Assembly: GCF_002904295.1 (NCBI RefSeq)
Contig: NZ_PPHG01000005.1
Location: 94,078-158,077, forward strand
Length of the DNA: 64,000 nt
Source of the DNA: Amycolatopsis sp. CA-128772
GTDB taxonomy: Bacteria; Actinomycetota; Actinomycetes; Mycobacteriales; Pseudonocardiaceae
Direction of reading: 5' to 3'
The position numbers and the translations under genes were made by a program. The first letter of the stretch is position 1. Each line of letters opens with the position of its first letter. This document shows, piece after piece, positions 25,689 through 34,541 of this stretch. The notes beneath the pieces were generated by a model that made no database searches, was not told the DNA's origin, and worked only from the letters and a program-made list of their open reading frames with translations.

Positions 25689-27890
25689 TTGGCGGACGGC
25701 AGGGGAATCGAGCAGCGGCTGACCGAGGCCGCCGTGATCGGCACCTTCGTCGATCTGCGGACCGGTGATCCCGCGGCCGATGATCCGGCGGGTGGCGCCC
25801 GGTGGCCGGCCGCCCGGACCGTGCGCGCCGACCTGATCGCCCGGCTGGTCACCGGCAGCCAACCCCCGCCGCGGGCCGTGCGGCTCGGTGGGGTGCGGGT
25901 TACCGGGCGGCTCGATCTCGAATCCGCCGTCCTCCGCTGCCCTCTCGTGCTGGACGGCTGCTACTTCGACGACCCCGTCACGCTGCAGCAGGCGCAGGCC
26001 GTCACCGTCCGGCTGCCGGGCTGCCACCTGCCCGGGATCGCCGCCGATGAGCTGCACGTGCGCGGGGCCCTCGTGCTGGAAGGGCTCGTCGCGTCGGAGA
26101 GCGGGGTCAGCCTGTCCGGTGCGCGCGTCGACGGGTACCTCGACTTCGACGGTGCCACCCTGACCAACCCGGACGGGCTCGCGCTCTACGCCGACAGTCT
26201 CCGAGTCGACCAGAGCGTCTACTGCCGCAACGGCTTCACCGCCGCGGGCGAGGTGCGCCTGTTCGGCGCCCGCGTCGGGGGCAACCTCGAACTCGACGGC
26301 GCCGCGCTCGCCAACCCCGACGGGCCCGCGCTCAACGCCGACAGCCTCACCGTCGACCAGAGCATGTACTGCCGCGACGGCTTCTCCGCCGACGGCGAGG
26401 TCAACCTGCTCGGCGCGCAGATCGGCGGCAGCCTCGAATTCGACGGCGCCACGCTCGCCAACCCGGATGGGCCCGCGCTGAACGCCGACAGCCTCTCCGT
26501 CGGCCGGGCCATGTTCTGCCGCAACGGCTTCACCGCGACGGGCGAGGTGCGGCTGCTCGGTGCGCACGTCGGCGGCAACCTCGAGCTCGACGGCGCCGTC
26601 CTCAACGCCGCCGGCCGGTACGCCCTCAACGCCGACAGCCTGACCGCCGAGCAGAGCGTCTACTGCCGCAACGGCTTCACGGCCGACGGCGAGGTGAACC
26701 TGCTCGGTGCGAACGTCGCCGGCAGCGTCGACTTCGAAGGAGCCACCCTGCGCAACCCGGGTGGGTACGCGCTCTACGCCGACAGCCTCACCGTCGGCCG
26801 GGCCATGTTCTGCCGCAACGGGTTCACCGCCGTCGGGGAGGTGAACCTGCTCGGCGCGCACGTCGGCGCCAGCCTCGACTTCGAGAACGCCCGGCTGAGC
26901 AACCCGCTCGGGTACGCGCTCAACGGCGACAGCCTCACGGTCGACCACGCCATGTTCTGCCGGCACGGCTTCTCCGCCGAAGGCGAAGTCAACCTGCTCA
27001 GCGCCCACGTCGGCGGCAACCTCGACTTCGACCGCGCCACCCTGGCCAACCAACACGGGTACGCGCTCTACGCCGACAGCCTCACCGTCGGCCGGGCCAT
27101 GTTCTGCCGCAACGAGTTCACCGCCGTCGGCGAAGTGAACCTGTTCGGTGCGCAGATCGCCGGCAGCCTCGACTTCACCGGCGCCGCCCTGGAAAACCCG
27201 GGCGGCCTGGCCCTCGGCCTCGAGAGCGCCCGCGCGGGTGCGCTGTTCCTCACGCCGCGCGCGCGTCCGGACGGCGTCGTCGACCTCACCAACACCCGGG
27301 TGACGAGCTTCCACGACGCCCTCGACGGCTGGCCGGCGCATCTGCGGCTGCGCGGCTTCAGCTACGAGGTGCTGGAAAACGACTCGGTCAGCGTCCGCAC
27401 GCGCCTGAAGTGGCTGGCGCGCCACCAGGGCGGTTACGCACCGGGGCTCTACGACCAGCTCGCCGCGGCCTACCGGCGGGACGGCCACAGCCAGGCCGCG
27501 CGCCGGGTGGGGATCGCCAAGCAGTGGCGGCGGCGCCGGGCGCTCAACCCGCTCGGCAAGGCGTGGAACTGGCTGCTCTACTTGACCGTCGGCTACGGCT
27601 ACCGCACCTGGCTGGCCGGGTTGTGGCTGGCCGGGCTGGTCGCCGTCGGGACCGCCGTGTTCGCCGGCGCCTACCCGGCGCAGCTGAAGGCCGCGTCCGC
27701 CACCGTCCCGGCGTTCCAGCCGGCGGCCTACACCCTGGACGTCATGCTGCCGATCGTCGACCTGGGCCAGAAGAAGAACTGGTTCCCGCAGGAGACCGCG
27801 CAGGTCTGGTCCTGGGTGCTGACCGGGGCGGGCTGGGTGCTGACCACCGCGGTCGTCGCCGGGCTGACCAACGCCCTCAAACGCGACTAG
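25689..27890 (+). CDS. Large repeat protein with C-terminal membrane anchor
   Basis: The most likely start is TTG at 25689, 8 bases after GGAGG, giving 733 residues. Residues ~140-520 consist of about eight tandem ~48-residue repeats with the core GEVNLLGAHVGGNLDFDGA followed by ALYADSLTVGRAMFCRNGF. Each carries one Cys at the same place, and the whole predicts a long solenoid. The C-terminal ~150 residues contain a basic linker and three hydrophobic segments (LAGLWLAGLVAVGTAVFAGA and WVLTGAGWVLTTAVVAGL). Related streptomycete proteins are loosely called membrane-associated oxidoreductases, but I see no redox motif. It converges on the LuxR gene with overlapping stop codons. Confidence 0.75.
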   Translation: MADGRGIEQRLTEAAVIGTFVDLRTGDPAADDPAGGARWPAARTVRADLIARLVTGSQPPPRAVRLGGVRVTGRLDLESAVLRCPLVLDGCYFDDPVTLQQAQAVTVRLPGCHLPGIAADELHVRGALVLEGLVASESGVSLSGARVDGYLDFDGATLTNPDGLALYADSLRVDQSVYCRNGFTAAGEVRLFGARVGGNLELDGAALANPDGPALNADSLTVDQSMYCRDGFSADGEVNLLGAQIGGSLEFDGATLANPDGPALNADSLSVGRAMFCRNGFTATGEVRLLGAHVGGNLELDGAVLNAAGRYALNADSLTAEQSVYCRNGFTADGEVNLLGANVAGSVDFEGATLRNPGGYALYADSLTVGRAMFCRNGFTAVGEVNLLGAHVGASLDFENARLSNPLGYALNGDSLTVDHAMFCRHGFSAEGEVNLLSAHVGGNLDFDRATLANQHGYALYADSLTVGRAMFCRNEFTAVGEVNLFGAQIAGSLDFTGAALENPGGLALGLESARAGALFLTPRARPDGVVDLTNTRVTSFHDALDGWPAHLRLRGFSYEVLENDSVSVRTRLKWLARHQGGYAPGLYDQLAAAYRRDGHSQAARRVGIAKQWRRRRALNPLGKAWNWLLYLTVGYGYRTWLAGLWLAGLVAVGTAVFAGAYPAQLKAASATVPAFQPAAYTLDVMLPIVDLGQKKNWFPQETAQVWSWVLTGAGWVLTTAVVAGLTNALKRD

Positions 27891-30265
27891 GGCGCGTCCG
27901 GGCGCGAAAGGAGTTCCCGGAGGGTGGCCAGCAGCTCCCGCCGGTCCGCCGCGCCGAGCTTGCCGCGGATGCGGGCCATGTGGTGTTCGACCGTCTTGCC
28001 CGAGATGAACAGCTTGCTGCCCGCCTGCTTGTACGTCAGCCCGTCCACGACCAGCCGGGCCACCTCCAGCTCGCGCTCGCTCAATGCCGCCAGGCCGGCC
28101 CCCGCCGCCGGTTCCGCCGTGCCCGGCTCGCGGCGGGCCGCGGTGCCCTGGAACTGGCGCGCGGCCTCCAGGAGCTGGACCATCGCCTTGCGGTCGGACG
28201 TGCGGATCGCCGCCTGGCCGGCCAGCCGGGCCGCGTCCCAGCGCAGGCCCAGGTCGTGCAGCTCGGCCGCGGCCGCGGAGATCGCGTCCGGGGCGAACGT
28301 GCCGCCCAGCACCGCCAGCCAGCCCTGGGCCGCCGTGGCCAGTGCGCGGGGGTGACGGCCGCAGTGGGCGTGCGTGGTCAACGTGGCCAGGTGCGCTTCG
28401 GCCGCGTCCGCGTCCTCCAACGTGATCGCCGCGTGCAGCTCGTGCCAGACCAGCGAGACCGTCCACAGTGGAGGCTCGCCGAGCCGGGCCAGCAGGCCGT
28501 GGGCGCGTTCGAACTGGCCGGAAAGCTTGGCGAACGCGCCCGTGCGGGCCGCGGCGATGGCCAGCTCGCCCAGTGGCAGCAGCGAAAACAGGTCCGTCTG
28601 CTGCCGCATCGACGCCTGGTACGCGCGGTTCCACGACCGCTGCAGGCCGACGAGGTCGCTGGCCCGGCGGGCCAGGCCGAGCTCCAGCGTCGCGAAGAAC
28701 AGCTCGTCGCGGGCTTCCAGCGTCCGGCCCGCGACGGCGTCCCGGTGTTCCGCGGCCGTCGCCAGGTCGCCGGCCGTCATCGCGACCCAGCCCAGCAGCA
28801 GCCGGTGCCGCACGGCCAGCAGGTCGCCGCCGATCCGGCCGGCGAGGGCCCGGCTGAGCACGGACTCCGCCAGCGCCAGCTCGCCGGTGTGCAACGCGGT
28901 GAGGGCGGCCAGCGCGGCCGGGCTGTCCGGCAGCAACGTGCCGCCCAGCGCGGGCTCCAGCATCGCGGCCGCGCCGAGCAGGGTGGACAACGTCTCCGTC
29001 GCGCAGCCGGACACCGAATCCACGATGCCGCGGGCCATCCGGGTCGCCGCGCCGGCGAACAGCGTCGGCGCGACGCCGGGCGTCGGGGAGTCGAGCAGGC
29101 GCCGGGCGCCGTCGAGGTCACCGGTACCGACCAAAGCCGTCGCCGCGAACGCGTCGGCGCCGCCGCGGCCCGCCCAGTGGTAGAGCTCGGCGCTGCGGGC
29201 CAGTTCGCCGCGGTGCGCCAGCACGGTCGCGGCGATTTCCGCGCCGGCCGCGCGGGTTTCCGCATCGGCCGCGCCGAGCATCCCGTCGCCGAGCCGGAGC
29301 GCGGTGTCGAGGTCGCCGGACAACGCGGCGGCCCGCGCCCAGCCCGCGGTGACGGCGGGGGAGCGGTCGCCCGCTTCGGCGGCGGCTTCGAAGAGCCGGG
29401 TCGCCAGCCGCGCGTCGGAAGGCAGCGCTTCCCCGGCCGCCGCGGCGAACGCGGCCGCCGCGGACGCGCCGGAGCTGCCCGTGCCGAGCAGGGACCGGGC
29501 CAGGTCGAGCACCGGGAGGTCGTTGGCCAGCTGCAGTTCGACCAGCCGCTGCACGGTGGTCAGCCGGCGGGCGGGCGGCCCGAAGTCGCGGACGGCGGCC
29601 GCGGCCAGCGGCAGCAGCGTGTCGTCCGGGGCGAGCAGGCCGGTCGCGCGGGCACCCTCGACGATGGCGGGCAGCTGGTCGGGATCGCGGTCGAGCAGCG
29701 CGCACAGCAGGTCGAGGTTGCGCCCGGCGCCGGCCTCGGCCGCGATCAGGTAGCGGAGCACGTCGTCGTCGAGCTCGTCGAGCTCGGGCCGGAACTCCTC
29801 CAGCCGCCCGAGCAACGCGCGCTCGGCCAGGCGGGGCACGCCGCCGCTGCGCGCGTGCAGCTCGGCCGCGGCGGCCGGGTCGGCAGGCGAACCGGTGACC
29901 GCGGACATCAGCAGGGCGACGTCTTCGACGCCGAGCGGGCCGAGCTGCAGCAGCGTCCAGCCGGGCGACACCGCGGCCGGCCGGTGCGCGACGACGATCG
30001 GCCCGTCCGCGCCGGCGAGCAGCTCCTCGAGCTGGTCGGCGCCGAGCCGGTCGGCGTCGTCGACCAGCACGGCGTCGACGCCGGCCTCGCGGTAGCGGCG
30101 GTCGAGCGCGGCGAGCAGCACGCTCTTGCCGTAGCCGCCGGGGGCGACGACGGCCAGCCGCAGCGGGTCGGCCGGCGCGGCGGCGACGCGGTCGAGCAGC
30201 TGCCGCGCCGCCGGGTGCACGGGAACGGTGTGCGGCGGGGGAACCTGCGTGAGCAGTGTGTTCAA
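27887..30265 (-). CDS. STAND/MalT-type LuxR regulator of the ini-like locus
   Basis: 792 residues. A Walker A motif VVAPGGYGKSVLLA (about residues 40-53) and Walker B-like DAVLVDDADRL mark an NTPase; a long TPR-like helical region follows. The C-terminus is a LuxR helix-turn-helix: LSERELEVARLVVDGLTYKQ, then KLFISGKTVEHHMARIRGKL. This is the MalT-like layout of ligand-sensing regulators. It overlaps the Hsp70-like gene by 4 nt, and that pair is divergent from the iniB-like gene. In mycobacteria a LuxR-type regulator also adjoins iniBAC, so this is the likely activator of the locus. Confidence 0.87.
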   Translation of the reverse strand: MNTLLTQVPPPHTVPVHPAARQLLDRVAAAPADPLRLAVVAPGGYGKSVLLAALDRRYREAGVDAVLVDDADRLGADQLEELLAGADGPIVVAHRPAAVSPGWTLLQLGPLGVEDVALLMSAVTGSPADPAAAAELHARSGGVPRLAERALLGRLEEFRPELDELDDDVLRYLIAAEAGAGRNLDLLCALLDRDPDQLPAIVEGARATGLLAPDDTLLPLAAAAVRDFGPPARRLTTVQRLVELQLANDLPVLDLARSLLGTGSSGASAAAAFAAAAGEALPSDARLATRLFEAAAEAGDRSPAVTAGWARAAALSGDLDTALRLGDGMLGAADAETRAAGAEIAATVLAHRGELARSAELYHWAGRGGADAFAATALVGTGDLDGARRLLDSPTPGVAPTLFAGAATRMARGIVDSVSGCATETLSTLLGAAAMLEPALGGTLLPDSPAALAALTALHTGELALAESVLSRALAGRIGGDLLAVRHRLLLGWVAMTAGDLATAAEHRDAVAGRTLEARDELFFATLELGLARRASDLVGLQRSWNRAYQASMRQQTDLFSLLPLGELAIAAARTGAFAKLSGQFERAHGLLARLGEPPLWTVSLVWHELHAAITLEDADAAEAHLATLTTHAHCGRHPRALATAAQGWLAVLGGTFAPDAISAAAAELHDLGLRWDAARLAGQAAIRTSDRKAMVQLLEAARQFQGTAARREPGTAEPAAGAGLAALSERELEVARLVVDGLTYKQAGSKLFISGKTVEHHMARIRGKLGAADRRELLATLRELLSRPDAP

Positions 30266-31374
30266 CAGTGACCTTCACCGGAGGGGGCGCAGTGGGCGGG
30301 GGAAGGAGCGGGACCGGCGGTGGCTTCGCGGGCGGTGACGGTGATCACCACCGCTGAGACGGCCGCGGTGAGCAGGAGGACCGCGGCGGCGAGGGGGCGC
30401 CGCCGCCGGAACAGGTTCAGCGGGCCGGTGCGCTCGGGCAGTTCGAACGGCGTGATGTCGACCGGCGGCCGGGGCGGCCGCTCGCCGAGCTCACCGAGCG
30501 TGTCCACCTGGGGGAGCAGGGTGGTCTCGACCGCCGGGGGTTCCTGGGGGGTCACCCGGCCCTCGGCGCGCCGGGCCGCGAGGGCGGCCGCGCCGAGGGC
30601 GGCGGTCGCCGGCGGAACCGGTCCCGCGAACATCGGGCACGGCGGCCGAGCCGGGAGCGCGTGCGGCGGGACGTCACCGCAGAACACCACCCCGGCGAGG
30701 CTCTTGGGGACCGCGGACGCCGAGCCGGCGAGCGCGAACAGCGTGCTGAGCGCGGCCGCGGGGGCGACCCCCTCGGCGCTCGCGCCGGCCTGCCAGCCGC
30801 TCGCGCCGGTCGCCGTCGCCAGGGTGACGTCGACGCCGTCGGCGCCGAACTCGCACACCCCGGCGACCTGCGCGCCGGGGCCGGGGACCGGCAGGTGCGC
30901 GCCGAGCGCGGCGATCGAGCCGGGAACCAGCGTGACGGCAGTGAACCCGGCGTCGGCCAGGGCCCGGCGCAGCACGTCACGGCGGTAGCCGCCCCAGTCG
31001 CCGGGGTGGGTCAGCACCACGTGGTGCGGGGGCCCGCCGAACAGGTTCGCGGCGTGCTCGGCGATCCCTTCGACGAGCACGGTGGTCAGCGTTTCGGGCG
31101 GGAACGGCTCGCCTTCGACGAGCATCGGCACGTCGTCGCCGATCCGCCGGTGGAAGCCGGTGAGCAGCCGGGACGGCACCCGGGCGCCGGCCTGCGCGGC
31201 CGCGTCCCCGGTGAGCAGGTAGCCCTCGTCGTCGACGAACAGCGCGGACGCCGCGGCCGGGGAGCGGTCGCCCAGCCAGAGGGGTTCGGGGTCGCCCCAG
31301 CCGGGGCCTTGGCGGCGGCAGGTGGCGGCGTGGGTCCGGCCCTGTGCCACATCGATCCCGAGGACGTAGGGCAC
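30262..31374 (-). CDS. Hsp70-like ATPase-domain protein with C-terminal membrane anchor
   Basis: 370 residues. The N-terminal half has actin/Hsp70-ATPase features: LGIDVAQGRTHAATC (phosphate-1 loop), PSRLLTGFHRRIGDDVP, HHVVLTHPGDWGGYRRDVLRRAL and VPGSIAALGAHL. The phosphate-2 region is eroded (VCEFGADGVDVTLATATG) and the adenosine motif is not clear. No substrate-binding domain is present. A Pro-rich linker leads to one transmembrane helix (LAAAVLLLTAAVSAVVITVT) and a short extracytoplasmic tail with two cysteines. Small truncated Hsp70s occur beside mycobacterial-type ini genes. It may gate the LuxR regulator, with which it is translationally coupled. Confidence 0.78.
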   Translation of the reverse strand: MPYVLGIDVAQGRTHAATCRRQGPGWGDPEPLWLGDRSPAAASALFVDDEGYLLTGDAAAQAGARVPSRLLTGFHRRIGDDVPMLVEGEPFPPETLTTVLVEGIAEHAANLFGGPPHHVVLTHPGDWGGYRRDVLRRALADAGFTAVTLVPGSIAALGAHLPVPGPGAQVAGVCEFGADGVDVTLATATGASGWQAGASAEGVAPAAALSTLFALAGSASAVPKSLAGVVFCGDVPPHALPARPPCPMFAGPVPPATAALGAAALAARRAEGRVTPQEPPAVETTLLPQVDTLGELGERPPRPPVDITPFELPERTGPLNLFRRRRPLAAAVLLLTAAVSAVVITVTAREATAGPAPSPAHCAPSGEGHC

Positions 31375-31674
31375 CGGCGCTTCCTCCTCACGTCGTGGGC
31401 CGATCGGGGGCGGGGAATCCCCCTAGGGTTCGGGGCATCCTCACCCAAACGGGTTAGTCAGGCAAGGGTCTGGAGGGATTTAACCCAACTGAGCGCGTCT
31501 CGGATGAGCCCCTAACTCCCTAACGATGACATATCGATCCCCTATCGGCTGACCGGACTGCAACTCGGAGTGATCCCCGATGTGCGTTGGGGGACGGTCT
31601 CCCTACCTTGATGACGGAGCACCGGTCCTTGCGGCCGACGCCGTCCCCCGAACCACCGGATCTGGAGAAACCCC
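31375..31674. promoter_or_regulatory. Divergent regulatory region of the ini-like locus
   Basis: A 300-bp gene-free interval between divergent transcription units. It contains direct repeats CCCTAACTCCCTAAC near 31514, an inverted CTAACCC at about 31450-31456 (read as GGGTTAG), and A/T-containing stretches such as GATGACATATCGAT unlike the GC-rich surroundings. These CTAAC-containing half-sites are candidates for the LuxR regulator. The iniB-like gene has a long 5' leader and its ATG follows TCTGGAGAAACCCC. Confidence 0.5.
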
Positions 31675-32658
31675 ATGGACTCCGTGCAGACGTTGCACGA
31701 CTTCGCCCTCAACCTGCTCAACGACCCGACCGCGCTGGCGGCCTTCGGGACGGACCCGCAGGGTGTGCTCGCTGCCGCCGGTCTCGGCGACGTCAGCGCC
31801 GCCGACGTGCACGAGGTCATCCCGCTGGTGCTCGACTACGTGCCGGTCGACAGCCTCCCGGCCGTCGGCGGCCTGCCCGTCGTCGGCGACCTGTCCGCGG
31901 TCGGCACCGACGCGACCGGCATCCAGGGCGCGATCGACCAGCTCACCGCCCTCACCGCGGGCCTCGGCCTGCCGGCCACCTCGGACCTGCCGGTCGTGGG
32001 CGACCTCGGCGGCGAGCTGCCGGGCGTCGGCGGCCTCGGCCTCCCGGCCGTCGGCGACCTCGGGCACACCGTCACCACCGTGACCGACGTCACCAACACC
32101 GCCGCCGGCGTGACCGCGCTGGCCGGCGACGTCACCGGGTCCCTCGGCCTGGGCAACGACCTGGCGCAGAGCATCGACGCGGGTGCCCTCGGCAACCTGG
32201 GCAGCGCCGTCACCGGCGCGGTCGAGAGCGGCAACGTGGTCGGCCAGGCCGACCAGGTCGTCACGGGTGTCACGGGCCACGTCGCGGCCCCGGTGCACGC
32301 CGGCGACCTGACCGGTGCCGTCACCGGCGCCGTGACCGGCGCGACTGACGTCACCAACCACGTCGGCGACTTCACCGGCACGCTGAAGAACGTCGGCGAC
32401 CTGGACCTCAAGCACGTCGGTGGCGAGCTGACGAACACCGTCCAGCACAGCATCGGCGACATCACCCACAACACCGTCACCACGGTGACCGGCGCGGCCG
32501 GTGTCGACCACAACTCGGTCGGCGACATCGCCAGCAACAACGGTGTCGACGCGGTGCACGACGTGGTGTCGGGCGTCACCGACAACCTCAGCCACAACGC
32601 GCTGGGCAACATCCACGTCGGCGACCTCGGCCACAACGACATCCACCTCGGGCACTGA
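31675..32658 (+). CDS. iniB: IniB-like protein
   Basis: 327 residues. The first ~60 (MDSVQTLHDFALNLLNDPTA to DVHEVIPLVLDYVPVD) match the IniB N-terminal domain. The remainder is a low-complexity Gly/Asp/Val/Thr/His repeat region with recurrent VGDL, AVTGAV and VGDITHNT units and no membrane helix or signal peptide. In mycobacteria IniB is the first product of the isoniazid-inducible iniBAC operon, induced by cell-wall biosynthesis inhibitors; its biochemical role is not settled. The dynamin-like genes follow downstream of a strong hairpin, which may make IniB more abundant than IniA/IniC. Confidence 0.85.
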   Translation: MDSVQTLHDFALNLLNDPTALAAFGTDPQGVLAAAGLGDVSAADVHEVIPLVLDYVPVDSLPAVGGLPVVGDLSAVGTDATGIQGAIDQLTALTAGLGLPATSDLPVVGDLGGELPGVGGLGLPAVGDLGHTVTTVTDVTNTAAGVTALAGDVTGSLGLGNDLAQSIDAGALGNLGSAVTGAVESGNVVGQADQVVTGVTGHVAAPVHAGDLTGAVTGAVTGATDVTNHVGDFTGTLKNVGDLDLKHVGGELTNTVQHSIGDITHNTVTTVTGAAGVDHNSVGDIASNNGVDAVHDVVSGVTDNLSHNALGNIHVGDLGHNDIHLGH

Positions 32659-32675
32659 TCCCCGAACCGGTCACC

Positions 32676-32718
32676 GGTGCCCGTCCCGCGGTCTGGGTGC
32701 AGCCGCGGGACGGGCACC
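32676..32718 (+). terminator. Attenuating hairpin between iniB- and iniA-like genes
   Basis: GGTGCCCGTCCCGCGG and CCGCGGGACGGGCACC form a perfect 16-bp stem with an 11-base loop, 17 bases after the iniB-like stop. There is no following U-run, so partial termination or RNA stabilisation is more likely than complete termination. Confidence 0.65.
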
Positions 32719-32759
32719 CGGTGTGCGTACGGGGAGTGAACCGGGGACACTCGACCATC

Positions 32760-34541
32760 GTGACCGCACCGGCTTGGCTCGAAGTGCTCAACGAGACGCT
32801 GGACGCGTGCCGTGCGCACGGCCGCGCCGATCTCGCCGAGCGCCTGCGCAGACGCCGGGACGCCCCGGCCGGGCAGTCCCGGCTCGGCGTGCTCGGCTTC
32901 CCCAAACAGGGCAAGGGTTATCTGCTCAACGCCGTGCTGAACGCGCCGGTGTGCGCGGTCGGCGACGCCGCGACCCCGGCCGTACCCACGGAAATCGCCT
33001 ACGCCGCCGAACCCGCCGCGACGCTGGTCGGCCGGTCCCGCGAACGGATCCCGGTCGCGGTCGAACGGCTCACCGGCGAGCTCGGTGCCCGGCCCGCCGG
33101 CACCCTCAGCCGCGTCGAGGTCGGCGTGCCGCGCGAACTGCTGTCGGCCGGCCTGGTGCTGGTCGACACCCCGCCGGTCGGTGACCCGCGGTCACCGCGC
33201 ACCGCCGCGGCGCTGGATGTGCTCGCCGAAGCGGACGCGGTGATCCTCGTCTCCGACGCGACCGCGCCGCTGAGCGCCGCCGAACTCGCGCTCGCGCGCC
33301 ACGTGCGCACCTGGTGCCCGCACGTCGTGCTCGCGCTCACCAAGATCGACGCCTGCCCGGGGTGGCGCGCGGTCGCCGAACGCGACCGCGCCATGCTCGG
33401 CGAGGCCGGGATCGACGCGCCCGTCCTGCCGGTTTCGGCCGTCGTACGCCAAGCCGCCGCGAAGGCGGGTGACGCGGATCTCAACGCCCGCTCGGGTTTC
33501 CCGGAGCTGCTGGGCTGGATCGCCGAGCAGGCCGCGCGCCCGACCGAGCAGTCCCGCGCGCTGCTCGCCGCGGTCGGCGTGCGCGCCGCCGCCGCCGAAC
33601 TCGTGGAATCCCTGCGCGACCGGGCCGACACCGCCGGCCAGGACGCCGGGCTCGGCCAGGCCGCGCTGCTGCAGCGGGCCCAGCGCCGCGCCGACGACCT
33701 GCGGCGGCAGAACACCCGGTGGCAGAACCTGCTCTCGGACGAGATCACCGACCTGCTCTCCGACGCCGAGTACGACCTGCGCGAGCGGACCCGCAAGATC
33801 GTCAACACCATCGACCGGACCTTCGACGAGGGCGACCCGGCGAAGGTGTGGGACGAATTCGCGCCGTGGCTGGACAACGCGCTGGCCGAGGCCGTCGACA
33901 CGAACTACACGTGGCTGGCCGACCGGGCGGAGTGGATCGCCCAGGCGGTCGCGGCCTGCTTCGGCGCCCAGTACGACCTCGCGCTGCCCGATCTGCGGCT
34001 CGACGGGTCCGGGGTGGACAGCCTCGACGACGTCCGGCGGCCGAAGATCGAGAAGTTCAAGGTGGGGCAGCAGGCGTTCACCGGCCTGCGCGGGTCCTAC
34101 GGCGGCGTGCTGATGTTCGGCCTGGTCACCAGCCTCGCCGGGCTGCCGCTGATCAACCCGGTTTCGCTCGGCGCCGGTGCCGCGTTCGCCGCGAAGACGA
34201 TCAAGGACGAGGGCGGGATGCGCCTGCAGCGGCGCCAGGCCGTCGCCAAGCAGGCGGCGCAACGGCACGTCGACGACGTGTTCCTGCGGTTCAGCAAGGA
34301 ATGCCGCGACTCGATCCGCGTCGTCCAGCGGCGGCTGCGCGACCACTTCACCGGGCTGGCCGAGGAACTCGCCGACGAGCTGACGCGCGAGCGCGAGACG
34401 ATCCTGGCCGGCACCGCCGAGCGGGAGCGGCGGACCGTCCACATCCGCCGCGAGATCGACCGGCTCGCCGCGCTGCACCAGCGCGCGGGCGAGCTCGGCA
34501 CGCTCGCCGGACGGCAGCAGCGACGGGAACTTTCGGCGTGA
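32760..34541 (+). CDS. iniA: IniA-like dynamin-family GTPase with altered P-loop
   Basis: GTG at 32760 gives 593 residues. The dynamin-like GTPase domain shows a G1 loop GFPKQGKGYLLN, a G3-like LVDTPPVGDPRS and G4 LTKID. The last G1 residue is Gly instead of Ser/Thr, which normally ligates Mg2+. A helical stalk with coiled-coil segments (LLQRAQRRADDLRRQNTRWQ) follows. A hydrophobic membrane-insertion patch (GGVLMFGLVTSLAGLPLINP) precedes the C-terminal helices. Mycobacterial IniA is a bacterial dynamin-like protein that remodels membranes. The stop overlaps the iniC-like start, so IniA and IniC are made together. Confidence 0.87.
   Translation: MTAPAWLEVLNETLDACRAHGRADLAERLRRRRDAPAGQSRLGVLGFPKQGKGYLLNAVLNAPVCAVGDAATPAVPTEIAYAAEPAATLVGRSRERIPVAVERLTGELGARPAGTLSRVEVGVPRELLSAGLVLVDTPPVGDPRSPRTAAALDVLAEADAVILVSDATAPLSAAELALARHVRTWCPHVVLALTKIDACPGWRAVAERDRAMLGEAGIDAPVLPVSAVVRQAAAKAGDADLNARSGFPELLGWIAEQAARPTEQSRALLAAVGVRAAAAELVESLRDRADTAGQDAGLGQAALLQRAQRRADDLRRQNTRWQNLLSDEITDLLSDAEYDLRERTRKIVNTIDRTFDEGDPAKVWDEFAPWLDNALAEAVDTNYTWLADRAEWIAQAVAACFGAQYDLALPDLRLDGSGVDSLDDVRRPKIEKFKVGQQAFTGLRGSYGGVLMFGLVTSLAGLPLINPVSLGAGAAFAAKTIKDEGGMRLQRRQAVAKQAAQRHVDDVFLRFSKECRDSIRVVQRRLRDHFTGLAEELADELTRERETILAGTAERERRTVHIRREIDRLAALHQRAGELGTLAGRQQRRELSA

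Noticed and set aside
22622..25852. 1076-codon open frame on the minus strand
   Set aside because: Antisense shadow of the secreted beta-helix gene; Arg/Gly/Ala/Val-rich with no recognisable motif.
26110..27190. Non-coding tandem repeat DNA
   Set aside because: The ~145-bp periodicity is fully in frame and encodes the solenoid repeats of the membrane-anchored protein.
27410..30271. 953-codon plus-strand frame across the LuxR gene
   Set aside because: Gln/Arg/Gly-rich antisense shadow of the LuxR-STAND gene, whose Walker and HTH motifs are on the minus strand.
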